NCBI GenBank assembly: GCA_018401495.1
Contig: JAGYJX010000006.1
Span: 434,001 to 498,000 of the forward strand
DNA length: 64,000 bases
Direction: 5' to 3'
From: Rhodospirillaceae bacterium
GTDB lineage: Bacteria; Pseudomonadota; Alphaproteobacteria; Thalassobaculales; Thalassobaculaceae
Shown: positions 1 through 8,835 of the stretch, piece by piece
How positions within the stretch are numbered: position 1 is the first letter of the stretch
How the letters are laid out: the number at the start of each line of letters is the position of its first letter
Made by a program: the position numbers and the translations under genes
The notes under the pieces: generated by a model
Seen by the model: the letters and a program-made list of their open reading frames with translations, nothing else
Database searches by the model: none
Told to the model about the DNA's origin: nothing

Positions 1-843
1 GCCGGCGATGAACCCATCCCGGGTCGGCTGGATGCGGCTGTCGGGATCGGTGAAATTGCGCTGTGCCTTGTCCGGCGGTCCACCATCCTCAGCCCGCTTG
101 GGTCGGCCGCGCTCCTGCATCCCGGAGGACGGACCCGGGCCGTCGGGATCCATATCCGAAGGGTCGGTCTCGGCCTCCGCCTCCAGATCCGCCTTGGCCT
201 TGCGGATGCGCTCCAGCCGCTTCTGCTTGTCGGCCATCCAGTCCGGCGTCTCGTCGCCGCGTCGATCCGCGCCGTACTCTCCATCCTCGGCGGCGTCGGC
301 CGCCTCGGCCGCCGCCAGCCAGTCCGCCACCTCTGACGCCAGCTTCGGCTCGGCCTGCTTCATCCGCCCATAGCTCATAGCCTTGTGACGGCTGGCGTTG
401 GCCTTCAGCTTGGTGCCGTCCACAGCCACATGGCCCAGCCCCACCAGACCCGCCGATCGGCACAGCTTGAGAACCTGCACGAACAGCTCCGACAAGGCCT
501 TCAAGTGCCGGCGACGGAAATCGCTGATGGTGCGGAAGTCAGGCTTGTTCAGCCCGGTCACCGCCATGAAGTCCACACGCTCCTCGCAAGCCTGCGCCAG
601 CCGCCGAGACGAGTAGACACCGCGGCTGTACCCGTAGAGCAGCAACGCCACCATCATCCCCGGATGGTACGGAGGATAGCCCCGCTCCTCCGTGTACGTC
701 CCCATGATCGCCGACAGCTCAAGTCCCTCGCGCACCGTGTCCCGCACGAAATGCGCCAGATGCCCCGACGGCACGAACTCATGGATCGACGGCGGCAGCA
801 GCCAAGCCTGATCCACATCCCAAGAACGGAAGGTCTTGCTCAT
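1..843 (-). CDS. IS1182-family transposase, 5' part only
   Basis: The minus-strand frame starts at an ATG at 841-843 (MSKTFRSWDVDQAWLLPP...) and stays open to the window edge, giving 281 residues without a stop. The N-terminal DUF772-type region includes YGYSRGVYSSRRLAQAC and DFRTISDFRRRH. It is followed by VAVDGTKLKANAS, which carries the first catalytic Asp of the DDE triad. A charged insert rich in Asp, Glu and Lys follows, as in IS1182-type transposases. The remaining catalytic residues and C-terminus lie beyond the left edge, so it is unknown whether the element is intact. The family assignment rests on these motifs, not on a database search. Confidence 0.85.
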   Translation of the reverse strand, partial: MSKTFRSWDVDQAWLLPPSIHEFVPSGHLAHFVRDTVREGLELSAIMGTYTEERGYPPYHPGMMVALLLYGYSRGVYSSRRLAQACEERVDFMAVTGLNKPDFRTISDFRRRHLKALSELFVQVLKLCRSAGLVGLGHVAVDGTKLKANASRHKAMSYGRMKQAEPKLASEVADWLAAAEAADAAEDGEYGADRRGDETPDWMADKQKRLERIRKAKADLEAEAETDPSDMDPDGPGPSSGMQERGRPKRAEDGGPPDKAQRNFTDPDSRIQPTRDGFIAG

Positions 844-900
844 CCCTGGAGTGAATCAAGCTTCCCTCCTCTCGTCGAGCCGGATTACTCGGACAGGCTC
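1..900 (-). mobile_element. IS1182-type insertion sequence, partial (left window edge)
   Basis: Most of the segment is a DDE transposase reading leftwards and off the window. The inner end of the element is probably at about 880-900, where the minus strand reads GAGCCTGTCCGAGTAA, which looks like a terminal inverted repeat. This lies directly against the stop codon of the neighbouring hydrolase, with CTAG at the junction. The other end is outside the window, so neither the repeat pairing nor a target duplication can be confirmed. Confidence 0.6.
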
Positions 901-2160
901 CTAGTCCACCAGCGCCTGGTACACGAGGTTGCGCAACTCGCGCCGGATCGGCCAGGACGAGGACGGAACCAGCTGGGTGATCAGGATCACCGACAGGTCC
1001 TCGGCGCGGTCGATCCAGAACCCGGTGCTGGCAAGGCCGCCCCAGGCGAACTCGCCGGCGCTGCCGAGGATCTGGGCCCGCGCCGGGTCCAGCAGGATCG
1101 AACCGCCGAGGCCGAAGCCCATGCCGACCATCGGCATCTCGGAGAACGTCGCAACCCCCATGGAGGCGATGTCGCCGGGCAGGTGGTTCGACATCATCAG
1201 GTCGACGGTCTTGCGCCCGAGGACGCGCACGCCGTCGAGCTCGCCGCCGCGGCGCAGCATCTCCATGAACCGCAGGTAGTCGGGGACCGTGGAGACCAGC
1301 CCGCCGCCGCCTGAATGCATCACCGGGTCGCCGGAAAACCGCGAGTCGCCGGCGCCATCGCTGCGCTTCATCCGCACCGACGCGGTCTTCTCGTAGCAGG
1401 CAACCATGCGATCGGCCTTGTCGGCCGGCACGCCGAAGGCGGTGTCGACCATGCCGAGCGGGCCCAGGATGCGGTCGCGGAACACCTGGTCGAGCGGCTT
1501 GCCGGCGACCACCTCGACCACCCGCCCCAGCACGTCGGTCGCGACCGAGTAGGTCCACTTGCTGCCGGGCTGGAAGCACAGCGGCGCCGAGGCGGCCTTG
1601 CGCGCCATGTCGGCCAGGCTGGCCTTCGGGTCGCCGAAGTTCACCGGGGTCTTGCGGTAGGCCTCGCCGACCGGGCCGGGATCGAACAGGCCGTAGGTCA
1701 GGCCGGCGGTGTGGGTCATCAGGTGGCGCACCGTCATCGGACTGGCCTGCGGCTCGGTCTGCATGTCGGCGTAGGGGCCGGAGACGTAGACCCGGGTCTC
1801 GGCGAACTCCGGGATGAACTTGGCGACCGGATCGTCGAGCTGGAGCAGGCCCTCCTCCAGCAGCGTCATGGCGGCGACCGTCGTCACCGGCTTGGTCATC
1901 GAGTAGTAGCGCGCGATGTGGTCGACCGGCGGCGTCGGCGTCCCGTTGACCGGGTCGCCGCTGCCGCAGGCGTCAAGGAACGCGATGCCGCCACGCCGCA
2001 CGATGCCGGCCATCAGATATGGCAGCTTGCCGTCGTCGACGTAGCGCCGCATCCAGGCCGAGATCCGTGCCAGCCGCTCGGGCGCGAAGCCGAGGGTGTC
2101 CGGCTTGCTGGAGTGGTCGGCGAACGGGGCGAGCGAGGGGTGGGCAGCGAGCGAGGGCAT
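901..2160 (-). CDS. Serine hydrolase, class C beta-lactamase fold
   Basis: A 419-residue cytoplasmic-type member of the beta-lactamase/esterase family (PF00144). The active-site SxxK is SMTK at residues 87-90, a YxN-like Tyr follows in YSV at 204-206, and a glycine-rich HSGGGGL replaces the KTG region around residue 300. Family members hydrolyse esters, short peptides or lactams; the substrate cannot be read here, and no signal peptide is seen, so a resistance role is unlikely. The start ATG gives the usual family length. The stop TAG is immediately beside the IS1182 end, but the C-terminus (LRNLVYQALVD) looks natural, so the gene is probably complete. It appears to be monocistronic. Confidence 0.88.
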   Translation of the reverse strand: MPSLAAHPSLAPFADHSSKPDTLGFAPERLARISAWMRRYVDDGKLPYLMAGIVRRGGIAFLDACGSGDPVNGTPTPPVDHIARYYSMTKPVTTVAAMTLLEEGLLQLDDPVAKFIPEFAETRVYVSGPYADMQTEPQASPMTVRHLMTHTAGLTYGLFDPGPVGEAYRKTPVNFGDPKASLADMARKAASAPLCFQPGSKWTYSVATDVLGRVVEVVAGKPLDQVFRDRILGPLGMVDTAFGVPADKADRMVACYEKTASVRMKRSDGAGDSRFSGDPVMHSGGGGLVSTVPDYLRFMEMLRRGGELDGVRVLGRKTVDLMMSNHLPGDIASMGVATFSEMPMVGMGFGLGGSILLDPARAQILGSAGEFAWGGLASTGFWIDRAEDLSVILITQLVPSSSWPIRRELRNLVYQALVD

Positions 2161-2296
2161 GACGGCATCCGGCGGCGGCGGGCGGGACGTCGAGCCTAGC
2201 GCGGCCGTGCGCGGCGGTTAAGGCAATCTTCATGGGTCCGGGCCGAGGGTGACGCGGGATCACCCGAAAACCACCCTATCAGGACAGGAACGCAAT

Positions 2297-2617
2297 ATGA
2301 CGCCGGCAAGGATGACAGTGATCGCGTTGGGTATGGCCTCGTCGATGGCCATGGCGGTGCCGGCGCAGGCGGTCGTCTACTGCACCCATGTCGGGATTCC
2401 GAAGGGCTGCACCGTGCGGCACGGCGTGGTGCTGGCGCCGGCGCCGCACGTCGTGGCGCCGGCGGTTGTGGCGGCACCCGGCGTGGGCGCGCCCGGCGTG
2501 GGCGTGGCCCCAGGCGTCGGCGCTCCGGGCGTCGGCGCTCCGGGTGTCGGGGTGGCGCCGGGCGTCGGCGGACCCGCCAACGCCGGCGGCCCGGTCAACC
2601 GGGTCGGCCGCCGCTGA
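2297..2617 (+). CDS. Small exported protein with elastin-like Gly-Val-Ala-Pro repeats
   Basis: 106 residues. The chosen start at 2297 gives a clean signal peptide (MTPARMTVIALG... ending AQA) and has AGGACAGGAA upstream; the frame extends back to 2249 without a better site. The mature part holds VVYCTHVGIPKGC, with two cysteines that could form a disulfide, then low-complexity units of GVGAP and GVGVAP, then NRVGRR. It probably sits in the periplasm or envelope. Short Cys-containing exported peptides with Val/Ala/Pro tails occur in alphaproteobacteria without a known role. It is convergent with homospermidine synthase, three bases from its stop. No function is proposed. Confidence 0.65.
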   Translation: MTPARMTVIALGMASSMAMAVPAQAVVYCTHVGIPKGCTVRHGVVLAPAPHVVAPAVVAAPGVGAPGVGVAPGVGAPGVGAPGVGVAPGVGGPANAGGPVNRVGRR

Positions 2618-2620
2618 GGG

Positions 2621-4051
2621 TCAGCGCACCAGGACGTTGCGGAACTGCCAGGGATCGGAGGTGTCCAAATCCTCCGGGAACAGCCCCGGGCGGTCGGTCA
2701 GCGGCGTCCACTCGGTGTAGTAGCCTTTCACCGGGCCGAGATACGGCCGCTGGATCTCGAGGCAGCGCGCGAAGTCCATCTCGTCGGCCTCGACGATCCC
2801 GGCTTCCGGGTTCTCGAGCGCCCACACCATGCCGGCCAGCACCGCCGAGGTGACCTGCAGGCCGGTGGCGTTCTGGTTGGGGGCGAGCTCGCGGGTCTCG
2901 TCGATCGACAGCTGCGAGCCGTACCAGTAGGCGTTCCGGGCGTGGCCGTAGACCAGGACGCCCAGTTCGTCGATGCCGTCGATGATCTCGTCCTCGCCCA
3001 GGACGTGCAGCTCCGGCTGGTGCTTGCCGGCCCGGCCGAACAGCTCGTGCAGCGACAGCACGGCGTCGTTGCAGGGGTGGTAGGCGTAGTGGCAGGTCGG
3101 CCGGAACTCCGGCGCCTCCGGCGCGCCGACGGTGAAGTAGTCGGCGATCGAGATCGATTCGTTGTGGGTCACCAGGAAGCCGTATTGCGCGCCCGGGGTC
3201 GGGCACCAGGTCCGCACCCGGGTGTTGGCGCCGGGCTGCAGCAGGTAGATCGCCGACTGGCAGCCGGTCTGGTGGCGCCGCGCGTTCTCGGGCATCCAGC
3301 GCTCATGGGTGCCGAAGCCGAGTTCGGACGGCTGGAACCCCTCCGACAGGAAGCCCTCGACGGACCAGGTGTTCCAGAACACGTCCATCGGCTTCGGGCT
3401 CTTGGCGCGCTGGGTGTCGCGCTCGGCGATGTGCACGCCCTTGACGCCCAGCGTCTGCATCAGCCGGCCCCAGCCCTCGCGCGTGGTCGGCGCGGCGCTC
3501 GGCGCGCCGGTGTCGCGCGCGATGTCGAGAAGCGCCTGCTTGACCAGCCACGACACCAGGCCCGGGTTGGCGCCGCAGCACGACACCGCCGTCGTCCCGC
3601 CCGGCGCCCGCGCCTTCTCCTGGAGGATGGTCTCGCGCAACGCGTAGTTCGAGCGCGCCTCCGGCCCGGCGCTGGTGTCGAAGTAGAAGCCGAGCCACGG
3701 CTCGACCACGGTGTCGATGTAGAGGACGCCGAGTTCCCGGCACAGCCGCATCAGGTCGAGCGAGGAGGTGTCGACCGACAGGTTGACGCAGAAGCCGCGG
3801 CCTTCGCCGGCGGTCAGCAACGGCTCCAGCAGCGCGCGGTAGTTGTCGCGGGTGACGGCCTGATGGATGAAGCGGATGCCGCGCTCGTCCAGGATGGCGC
3901 GGTCGGTGTCGACCGGATCGATCACCACCATCCGGCTGCGGTCGAAGCGGAAGTGGCGCTCGATCAGCGGCAGGGTGCCCTTGCCGATCGAGCCGAAGCC
4001 GATCATCACGATCGGGCCGTCGATGGTGCCGTGCACGGGCCAGTCGGCCAT
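2621..4051 (-). CDS. hss: Homospermidine synthase
   Basis: 476 residues, the normal length for the bacterial enzyme. It makes sym-homospermidine from two putrescines, or from putrescine and spermidine, using bound NAD+. An N-terminal Rossmann motif (VMIGFGSIGKGTLP, residues 15-28) is followed by the saccharopine-dehydrogenase-like fold. Conserved stretches VDTSSLDLMRLCRELG, VVEPWLGFYFD and SCCGANPGLVSW are present. Homospermidine is a typical polyamine of alphaproteobacteria, so the gene also supports the taxonomic reading. It lies upstream of nothing on the same strand until the adenine deaminase 98 bases away and may be transcribed alone. Confidence 0.95.
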   Translation of the reverse strand: MADWPVHGTIDGPIVMIGFGSIGKGTLPLIERHFRFDRSRMVVIDPVDTDRAILDERGIRFIHQAVTRDNYRALLEPLLTAGEGRGFCVNLSVDTSSLDLMRLCRELGVLYIDTVVEPWLGFYFDTSAGPEARSNYALRETILQEKARAPGGTTAVSCCGANPGLVSWLVKQALLDIARDTGAPSAAPTTREGWGRLMQTLGVKGVHIAERDTQRAKSPKPMDVFWNTWSVEGFLSEGFQPSELGFGTHERWMPENARRHQTGCQSAIYLLQPGANTRVRTWCPTPGAQYGFLVTHNESISIADYFTVGAPEAPEFRPTCHYAYHPCNDAVLSLHELFGRAGKHQPELHVLGEDEIIDGIDELGVLVYGHARNAYWYGSQLSIDETRELAPNQNATGLQVTSAVLAGMVWALENPEAGIVEADEMDFARCLEIQRPYLGPVKGYYTEWTPLTDRPGLFPEDLDTSDPWQFRNVLVR

Positions 4052-4148
4052 GGTGGTCTCCTCGGAGGTCGGCGCCGCGGCACCGGCGCCGTCGACGGCC
4101 CGTCACATATACGGGTGGTGCGGTAAATCAAGCCTGCCGCGGCAGCGG

Positions 4149-5852
4149 CTAGGCCGCGATCAGTTCGAAGCGGTCGACGTCGACCAGGCCGCGGTCGGTG
4201 ATCTTCAGGTGCGGGATCACCGGCAGCGGCAGGAACGCCACCTGCAGGAACGGCTCGCCGAGGGTGCAGCCGAGCGATCTCGCGGCCCGGCGCAGCGGGA
4301 TCAGCGCGGCCTTGACCTCCTCGTGGTGCAGCAGGCTCATCAGCCCGGCCACCGGCAGCGCGATCTCGGCCAGCACGCGGCCCTGCGCCGCCACCACGAA
4401 CCCGCCCTCGATCTCGCCGAGGCGGTTGACGGCGATCGCCATGTCGGCGTCGTCGGCCCCCACCACGCAGATGTTGTGGCTGTCGTGCCCGACGGTCGAG
4501 GCGATGGCGCCGCGCTTCAGCCCGAAGCCGTGGACGAAGCCGACGCCGATGTTGCCGTTGACGCCGTGGCGCTCGACCACCGCCACCTTGACCGCGTCCT
4601 GGTCGGTGTCGATCCGGCGCTCGCCGTCGGCGAACGGCAGGGCGAAGGTCAGGTACTCGGTGATGATGCGGCCCGGCACCACGCCGATCACCGGCGTCGA
4701 CGGCCCCGAACCGCTTGCCCGGAAGTCCGACGCCTCGACCCGACGCGCCTTGACGCTGGCGCGGCCGACCGGTTCGACCGCCCGGCGGGCGTCGAACAGC
4801 GCGTCCTCGACCGGCCGGCCGCCGGCGATCACGGTCGACACGCGGCATTCCGCCAGGTCGTCGAGAACCGCGAGGTCGGCGCGCCAGCCGGGCGCCACCA
4901 GCCCGCGGTCGGCGAGGCCGAAGGCGCGCGCCGCCGACACGCTGGCGGCCCGGTAGACGGCGAGCGGAGGCGCGCCGCCGGCGATGGCGGTGCGGATCAT
5001 GAAGTCGAGATGGCCTTCCTCGGCGATGTCGAGCGGGTTGCGGTCGTCGGTGCACAGCGCGATGAACGGCGAATTGCGCTCGGTGATGATCGGGATCAGG
5101 GCGTGCAGGTCCTTCGAGACCGAGCCCTCGCGGATCAGTACCTGCATGCCCTTGCGCAGCTTCTCGCGGGCCTCGTCGGCGGTGGTGATCTCGTGGTCGG
5201 TGCGGATGCTGGCGGCGAGGTAGCCGTTGAGGTCGAGGCCGCGCAGCAGCGGCGCGTGGCCGTCGATGTGGCGCCCGGCGAACGCGTCGAGCTTGGCCAG
5301 GCAGCCGGGGTCCCGGGCCAGCACGCCCGGGAAGTTCATGAACTCCGCCAGGCCGAGGACCTTGGCGTGGTCCATGAAGGCTACAAGGTCGGCCGCCTCC
5401 AGCCGGGCGCCCGAGGTTTCGAGGTGGGTCGCCGGCACGCAGCTCGACAGTTTCACCCGAACGTCCATGACCAGTTCGCTCGCGGCTTCCAGAAAATACC
5501 GGATGCCCTCCGAGCCTAGGACGTTGGCGATCTCGTGCGGATCGCAGATCGCGGTGGTCACCCCGTAGCCGAGGACGCAGCGGTCGAACTCGTGCGGCGT
5601 CAGCAGCGACGATTCGATGTGCAGGTGGGTGTCGATGAAGCCGGGCACGAGGACCTTGCCGCGAACATCGATCTCGCGCACCCCGCGGTAGTCGCCGCAA
5701 GTACCGACGATACGGTCGCCGCAGATCGCCACGTCGCTCTCGAACAGGTCGCCGCCGACCAGGTCGAGGACGCGGCCGCCCTTGAGCACGAGGTCGGCGG
5801 CGGCGGCGCCGCGTCCCTGTTCTATTGCCCGTGCCAGAGCGGCGGTCGACAT
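4149..5852 (-). CDS. ade: Adenine deaminase
   Basis: 567 residues, matching the amidohydrolase-superfamily adenine deaminase (AdeC type) that converts adenine to hypoxanthine and ammonia for purine salvage. Metal-binding THLHIESS lies at residues 75-82. [11 protein letters not shown] and GHAPLLRG follow further along, and the C-terminal part has the family signature [11 protein letters not shown]. An Fe or Mn centre is expected from the family. The start is an ATG at 5852 in a spacing that gives the family N-terminus. The upstream gap of almost 400 bases is shared with divergently transcribed mucR. Confidence 0.95.
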   Translation of the reverse strand: MSTAALARAIEQGRGAAAADLVLKGGRVLDLVGGDLFESDVAICGDRIVGTCGDYRGVREIDVRGKVLVPGFIDTHLHIESSLLTPHEFDRCVLGYGVTTAICDPHEIANVLGSEGIRYFLEAASELVMDVRVKLSSCVPATHLETSGARLEAADLVAFMDHAKVLGLAEFMNFPGVLARDPGCLAKLDAFAGRHIDGHAPLLRGLDLNGYLAASIRTDHEITTADEAREKLRKGMQVLIREGSVSKDLHALIPIITERNSPFIALCTDDRNPLDIAEEGHLDFMIRTAIAGGAPPLAVYRAASVSAARAFGLADRGLVAPGWRADLAVLDDLAECRVSTVIAGGRPVEDALFDARRAVEPVGRASVKARRVEASDFRASGSGPSTPVIGVVPGRIITEYLTFALPFADGERRIDTDQDAVKVAVVERHGVNGNIGVGFVHGFGLKRGAIASTVGHDSHNICVVGADDADMAIAVNRLGEIEGGFVVAAQGRVLAEIALPVAGLMSLLHHEEVKAALIPLRRAARSLGCTLGEPFLQVAFLPLPVIPHLKITDRGLVDVDRFELIAA

Positions 5853-6245
5853 GGCGGCGTTCCTCGATTCTGCCGGCAGTGCTCAACCGCCGGCCGGAGA
5901 CCAGGGCGCAGTCTAGCCGGCCGAGTCGGGACAGCCAAACCTTCCGGGGCTGCTCGCGATACGACAGTCAGGGCAGCCTTGCGTCACCGATTGCGCGTGT
6001 CGTCTTGACACCCGTTCCGTGGGAACGACTTTGTTGCCGCAGATTTGAGCCGATTCGTCGACATCCGAAAGTCTCTCGGATATGGCCACTCAAGAAATCC
6101 GGTGTCTGGGCTTTTCTTGAATGTTCGCGGTGACAAAGAAGCGAATTCTGGACGGTCGAGTAATGATCCGACTTGACAGCCCCGCCCGCCGCGACAATTT
6201 TGCGGCAGTGGGGGTCGAATGACAACCGTAACTTAGGAAACAAAA
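5853..6245. other. 393-bp divergent intergenic region between ade and mucR
   Basis: No protein gene is supported here. The half nearer mucR is less GC-rich than its surroundings and holds a mucR promoter candidate (see separate entry). It also holds a perfect 6-bp inverted repeat, ATCCGA/TCGGAT at 6063-6081 with a 7-nt loop. The length is unusual for this densely packed region and is consistent with a regulated leader, since MucR-family proteins commonly control their own genes. Confidence 0.5.
6173..6201 (+). promoter_or_regulatory. Candidate sigma-70-type promoter of mucR
   Basis: A perfect -35 hexamer TTGACA (6173-6178) is followed after 17 nt by AATTTT (6196-6201), a weak -10 match. The mucR start codon lies about 45 nt further on, with TTAGGAAACAAAA as ribosome-binding region. 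Read by eye from the consensus; not tested. Confidence 0.45.
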
Positions 6246-6698
6246 ATGGCTGATGAAGCGACAAGGGACAACATGGGGTCGACCGACCTGCTCCGCATGA
6301 CGACCGAGGTGGTTGCCGCTTATCTCGGTAACAACAGCGTGCCGGCCTCACAGATCTCCGAGGTCATCAGCACTGTGCACCATGCGCTGATCAATCTGTC
6401 CAGCGACGCTCGTGAGCCCGAGCCCGAGCCGCTGCGTCCGGCAGTCCCGATCAAGAAGTCGGTGACGCCCGAGTACATCATCTGTCTTGAGGATGGCAAG
6501 CAGCTGAAGATGCTGAAGCGCCATCTGCGCACGACTTACGACATGACGCCTGAGGAGTACCGCGCGAAGTGGGGGCTTCCGGCCAGCTACCCGATGGTCG
6601 CGCCGAACTACGCCAAGCAGCGCTCCGAGTTCGCCAAGAAGATCGGCCTCGGCAAGGTTTCGGCGAAGCCGGCCGGCCGCCGCAAGAAGACGGCCTGA
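6246..6698 (+). CDS. mucR: MucR/Ros-family transcriptional regulator
   Basis: 150 residues, the standard length for this alphaproteobacterial DNA-binding family, which controls exopolysaccharide, motility and cell-cycle genes. The N-terminal helical oligomerisation part (residues 10-60) is followed by the Ros zinc-finger fold: IICLEDGKQLKMLKRHLRTTYD at 78-99, then MTPEEYRAKWGLP. Of the four Ros zinc ligands only C80 and H93 are kept; the second Cys is D83, and the last His position is T97/Y98. Similar zinc-free Ros relatives are known, so it is probably functional. The C-terminus is Lys/Arg-rich. The family often binds its own promoter. Confidence 0.93.
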   Translation: MADEATRDNMGSTDLLRMTTEVVAAYLGNNSVPASQISEVISTVHHALINLSSDAREPEPEPLRPAVPIKKSVTPEYIICLEDGKQLKMLKRHLRTTYDMTPEEYRAKWGLPASYPMVAPNYAKQRSEFAKKIGLGKVSAKPAGRRKKTA

Positions 6699-6726
6699 GT
6701 CCCGGGCCTAGCCAAGTGTTCGGGGA

Positions 6727-6759
6727 AGGGCGCCGGCGGTCCGACGACCGTGGCGCCCT
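6727..6759. terminator. GC hairpin between convergent genes
   Basis: An 8-bp perfect outer stem AGGGCGCC/GGCGCCCT (6727-6734 and 6752-6759) encloses a second stem CGGTC/GACCG with a CGAC loop. It lies 28 bases after the mucR stop and 23 bases before the end of the convergent hydrolase gene. There is no T-tract, so it is a likely bidirectional transcript end but not a textbook intrinsic terminator. Confidence 0.45.
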
Positions 6760-6782
6760 CGCTCCGCTTGCGCCGGCCGCGG

Positions 6783-7439
6783 TCAGGCTTTCAGGGCCTG
6801 CAGCACCCGAGCCGTGTCGCTGACCCAGCCGAACAGATTGCTTTCGCCGTAGATCGCCTCGATCGCGGCCGCGTGCAGCGCGGGCGTGGTGGCGGCGCAG
6901 GCGTCCTCGACGGTCAGGCACCGGAAGCCGCGGTCGACCGCCTCGCGCAGGGTGGACGAGACGCAGCACTGGGTGGTCACGCCGAACAGGACGAGTCGCT
7001 CGATGCCGCGCTCTTGCAGCAGCGCTTCGAGGTCGGTGCGGTAGAAGCTTCCGAACCCCGGTTTGTCGATGATCGCCTCGCCGGGCAGCGGCAGGCATTC
7101 GACGATGTGGGCGTGGCCGGGCTCGCCGCGGATCAGGAACCGCCCGAGCGGCCCGTCGCGGCCGGCGACGCGCCGCTCGCGCTTGAGGGCGTGCATGTCG
7201 CCGAGGTCGGGGGCATAGCCCTCGCGGGTGTGGATCACCGTCACGCCGCTGGCGCGGGCGGCGGCGATCAGCGCGGCGGCGTTCGGAACGATGGCGCGCA
7301 TCGCCGACAGGTCGGCGCCGGACGCCGCCACGAACCCCTCCGGATCGAGGAAGTCGCGCTGCAGGTCGATGGCGAGCAGCGCCGTGCGATCGGCCACCAT
7401 CTCGAAGCTCAGGCCGGCGTTGCACGCGACGACAGGCAT
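6783..7439 (-). CDS. Isochorismatase-family cysteine hydrolase
   Basis: 218 residues from the ATG at 7439; the frame extends further up to 7562, but that part is unlike the family. The D-K-C triad of the isochorismatase-like fold is visible: D25 in LLAIDLQRDF, K126 in IIDKPGFGSFY and C159 in GVTTQCCVSST, the last with its cis-peptide TT before it. Such enzymes cleave C-N bonds in nicotinamide, biuret, ureidoacrylate or carbamoyl compounds. The RDF...P...FY pattern is closest to N-carbamoyl or ureidoacrylate-type amidohydrolases, but the substrate is not determined. Cytoplasmic and apparently monocistronic. Confidence 0.88.
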   Translation of the reverse strand: MPVVACNAGLSFEMVADRTALLAIDLQRDFLDPEGFVAASGADLSAMRAIVPNAAALIAAARASGVTVIHTREGYAPDLGDMHALKRERRVAGRDGPLGRFLIRGEPGHAHIVECLPLPGEAIIDKPGFGSFYRTDLEALLQERGIERLVLFGVTTQCCVSSTLREAVDRGFRCLTVEDACAATTPALHAAAIEAIYGESNLFGWVSDTARVLQALKA

Positions 7440-7550
7440 GGCGGAATCCCCGGCTGGCGGTTGGGAGGTCACGAGCAGCCGATCATTGGGCATTCGCCGG
7501 CCGTTGCCAATGCGCGGCGCTGGCGCCGGCCCCGCGGAGGCGGCGGGTAG

Positions 7551-7690
7551 GTCCCGGGTCACCGCTGCGCGGCGCCCGGGATGACGAAAAGGTGGGGGCG
7601 CTCGATTTAAAAGTTAGAGACGCCCCATTCTATCGTAGTCATCCCGGAGCGGGCCGCCGCAGGCGGTACGCATCCGGGACCCACCCGCCG
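7551..7690. repeat. REP/BIME-like pair of inverted palindromes
   Basis: Two copies of a palindromic element lie head to head. The first (7551-7585) reads GTCCCGGGTC...CCCGGGATGAC; the second (7638-7690) reads GTCATCCCGG...CCGGGACCCACC. They are about 50 bp apart, in an intergenic space between opposite genes. The same arrangement recurs at 45440-45563, so it is a dispersed family. Such extragenic palindromes are common in alphaproteobacteria and are often mobilised by RAYT-like transposases. Confidence 0.7.
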
Positions 7691-7827
7691 CTCCGTCGGC
7701 AGAGGCCGAGGGTGCGCCAAGTGTCTTCCAATTCCGGGCCAATACGGCATAGATGGGTGGGTGGCGGCGCGGGCCTGCGGCGCTCCAACCTTGTCTGGAA
7801 CGGACCGAGGTCGAACCTAAGCTTCGC

Positions 7828-8823
7828 ATGACCAATCGATCCCACCGCCTCTCTGTCGCCCCCATGATGGACTGGACCGACCGGCATTGCCGGGTCTTCC
7901 ACCGCCATCTGACCCGGCGCGCCCTGCTGTACACCGAGATGGTGACGGCCGACGCCGTGCGGTTCGGCGACCGGCGGCGGCTGCTCGGCTTCTCGGACGA
8001 GGAGCATCCGGTCGCGGTGCAGCTCGGCGGCGCCGAGCCCGAGGCGATGGCGGAGGCGGCGCGGATCGCCGAGGGTTTCGGCTACGACGAGGTCAACGTG
8101 AACGTCGGCTGCCCGTCCGACCGGGTGCAGTCCGGTCGGTTCGGGGCCTGCCTGATGCGGGAGCCGGTGCTGGTCGGCGAGGTGGTCGCGGCCATGCAGA
8201 GGGCGGTGTCGGTCCCGGTCACGGTGAAATGCCGGATCGGCGTCGACGACCAGGATCCGGGGCCGGCCCTCGACGCGCTGGCCGGCGCGGTCGCCGACGC
8301 CGGCTGCCGGACGCTGATCGTGCACGCCCGCAAGGCCTGGCTGAAGGGGCTGTCGCCGAAGGAGAACCGCGACGTCCCGCCGCTCGACTACGGAAGGGTC
8401 GACGCGCTGAAGGCGGCCCGCCCCGAGCTGACCGTGATCCTCAACGGCGGCCTCGGCGACCTCGACGCCGTCGATGCGGCGCTGGCGCGGGGTCTCGACG
8501 GCGCCATGCTGGGCCGCGCCGCCTACCAGACGCCCTGGGTGCTGGCCGACGCCGACCACCGGGTGTTCGGGGAACCACCGCGCCACCGCGACCGCCACGC
8601 CGTCGTCGAGTCGATGGCCGATTACGCGGCGAAGATGCAGCGTGACCACGGCACCCCCGTCAAGTCGGTGGCCCGCCACATGCTCGGCCTGTTCCAGGGG
8701 CTGCCGGGCGCGCGCGTCTGGCGCCGACACCTGTCGGAGACGATGCCGGACCCGGAGGCGGGACCGGAGATCCTGATCGAGGCGGCCGCCCGGGTGGCGC
8801 CGGAACGCCGCGCCGCGGCCTGA
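7828..8823 (+). CDS. dusA: tRNA-dihydrouridine(20/20a) synthase DusA
   Basis: 331 residues from the ATG at 7828, where the family N-terminus begins (HRLSVAPMMDWTDRHCR); the open frame reaches back to 7753 without similarity. FMN-dependent reduction of uridine in the tRNA D-loop. The catalytic cysteine is C95 in NVGCPSDRVQ. The MVTADAVRFGD, VQLGG and KCRIGVDDQ segments of the Dus TIM barrel are present, followed by ILNGGL and GRAAYQTPW. Thirteen bases downstream begins yciB, so the two are likely co-transcribed. Confidence 0.95.
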   Translation: MTNRSHRLSVAPMMDWTDRHCRVFHRHLTRRALLYTEMVTADAVRFGDRRRLLGFSDEEHPVAVQLGGAEPEAMAEAARIAEGFGYDEVNVNVGCPSDRVQSGRFGACLMREPVLVGEVVAAMQRAVSVPVTVKCRIGVDDQDPGPALDALAGAVADAGCRTLIVHARKAWLKGLSPKENRDVPPLDYGRVDALKAARPELTVILNGGLGDLDAVDAALARGLDGAMLGRAAYQTPWVLADADHRVFGEPPRHRDRHAVVESMADYAAKMQRDHGTPVKSVARHMLGLFQGLPGARVWRRHLSETMPDPEAGPEILIEAAARVAPERRAAA

Positions 8824-8835
8824 AGGGATGGACGA

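Noticed and set aside
89..463. Open minus-strand frame rich in Gly and Arg near the left edge
   Set aside because: It is the wrong frame of the IS1182 transposase; the true frame carries the DDE-domain motifs.
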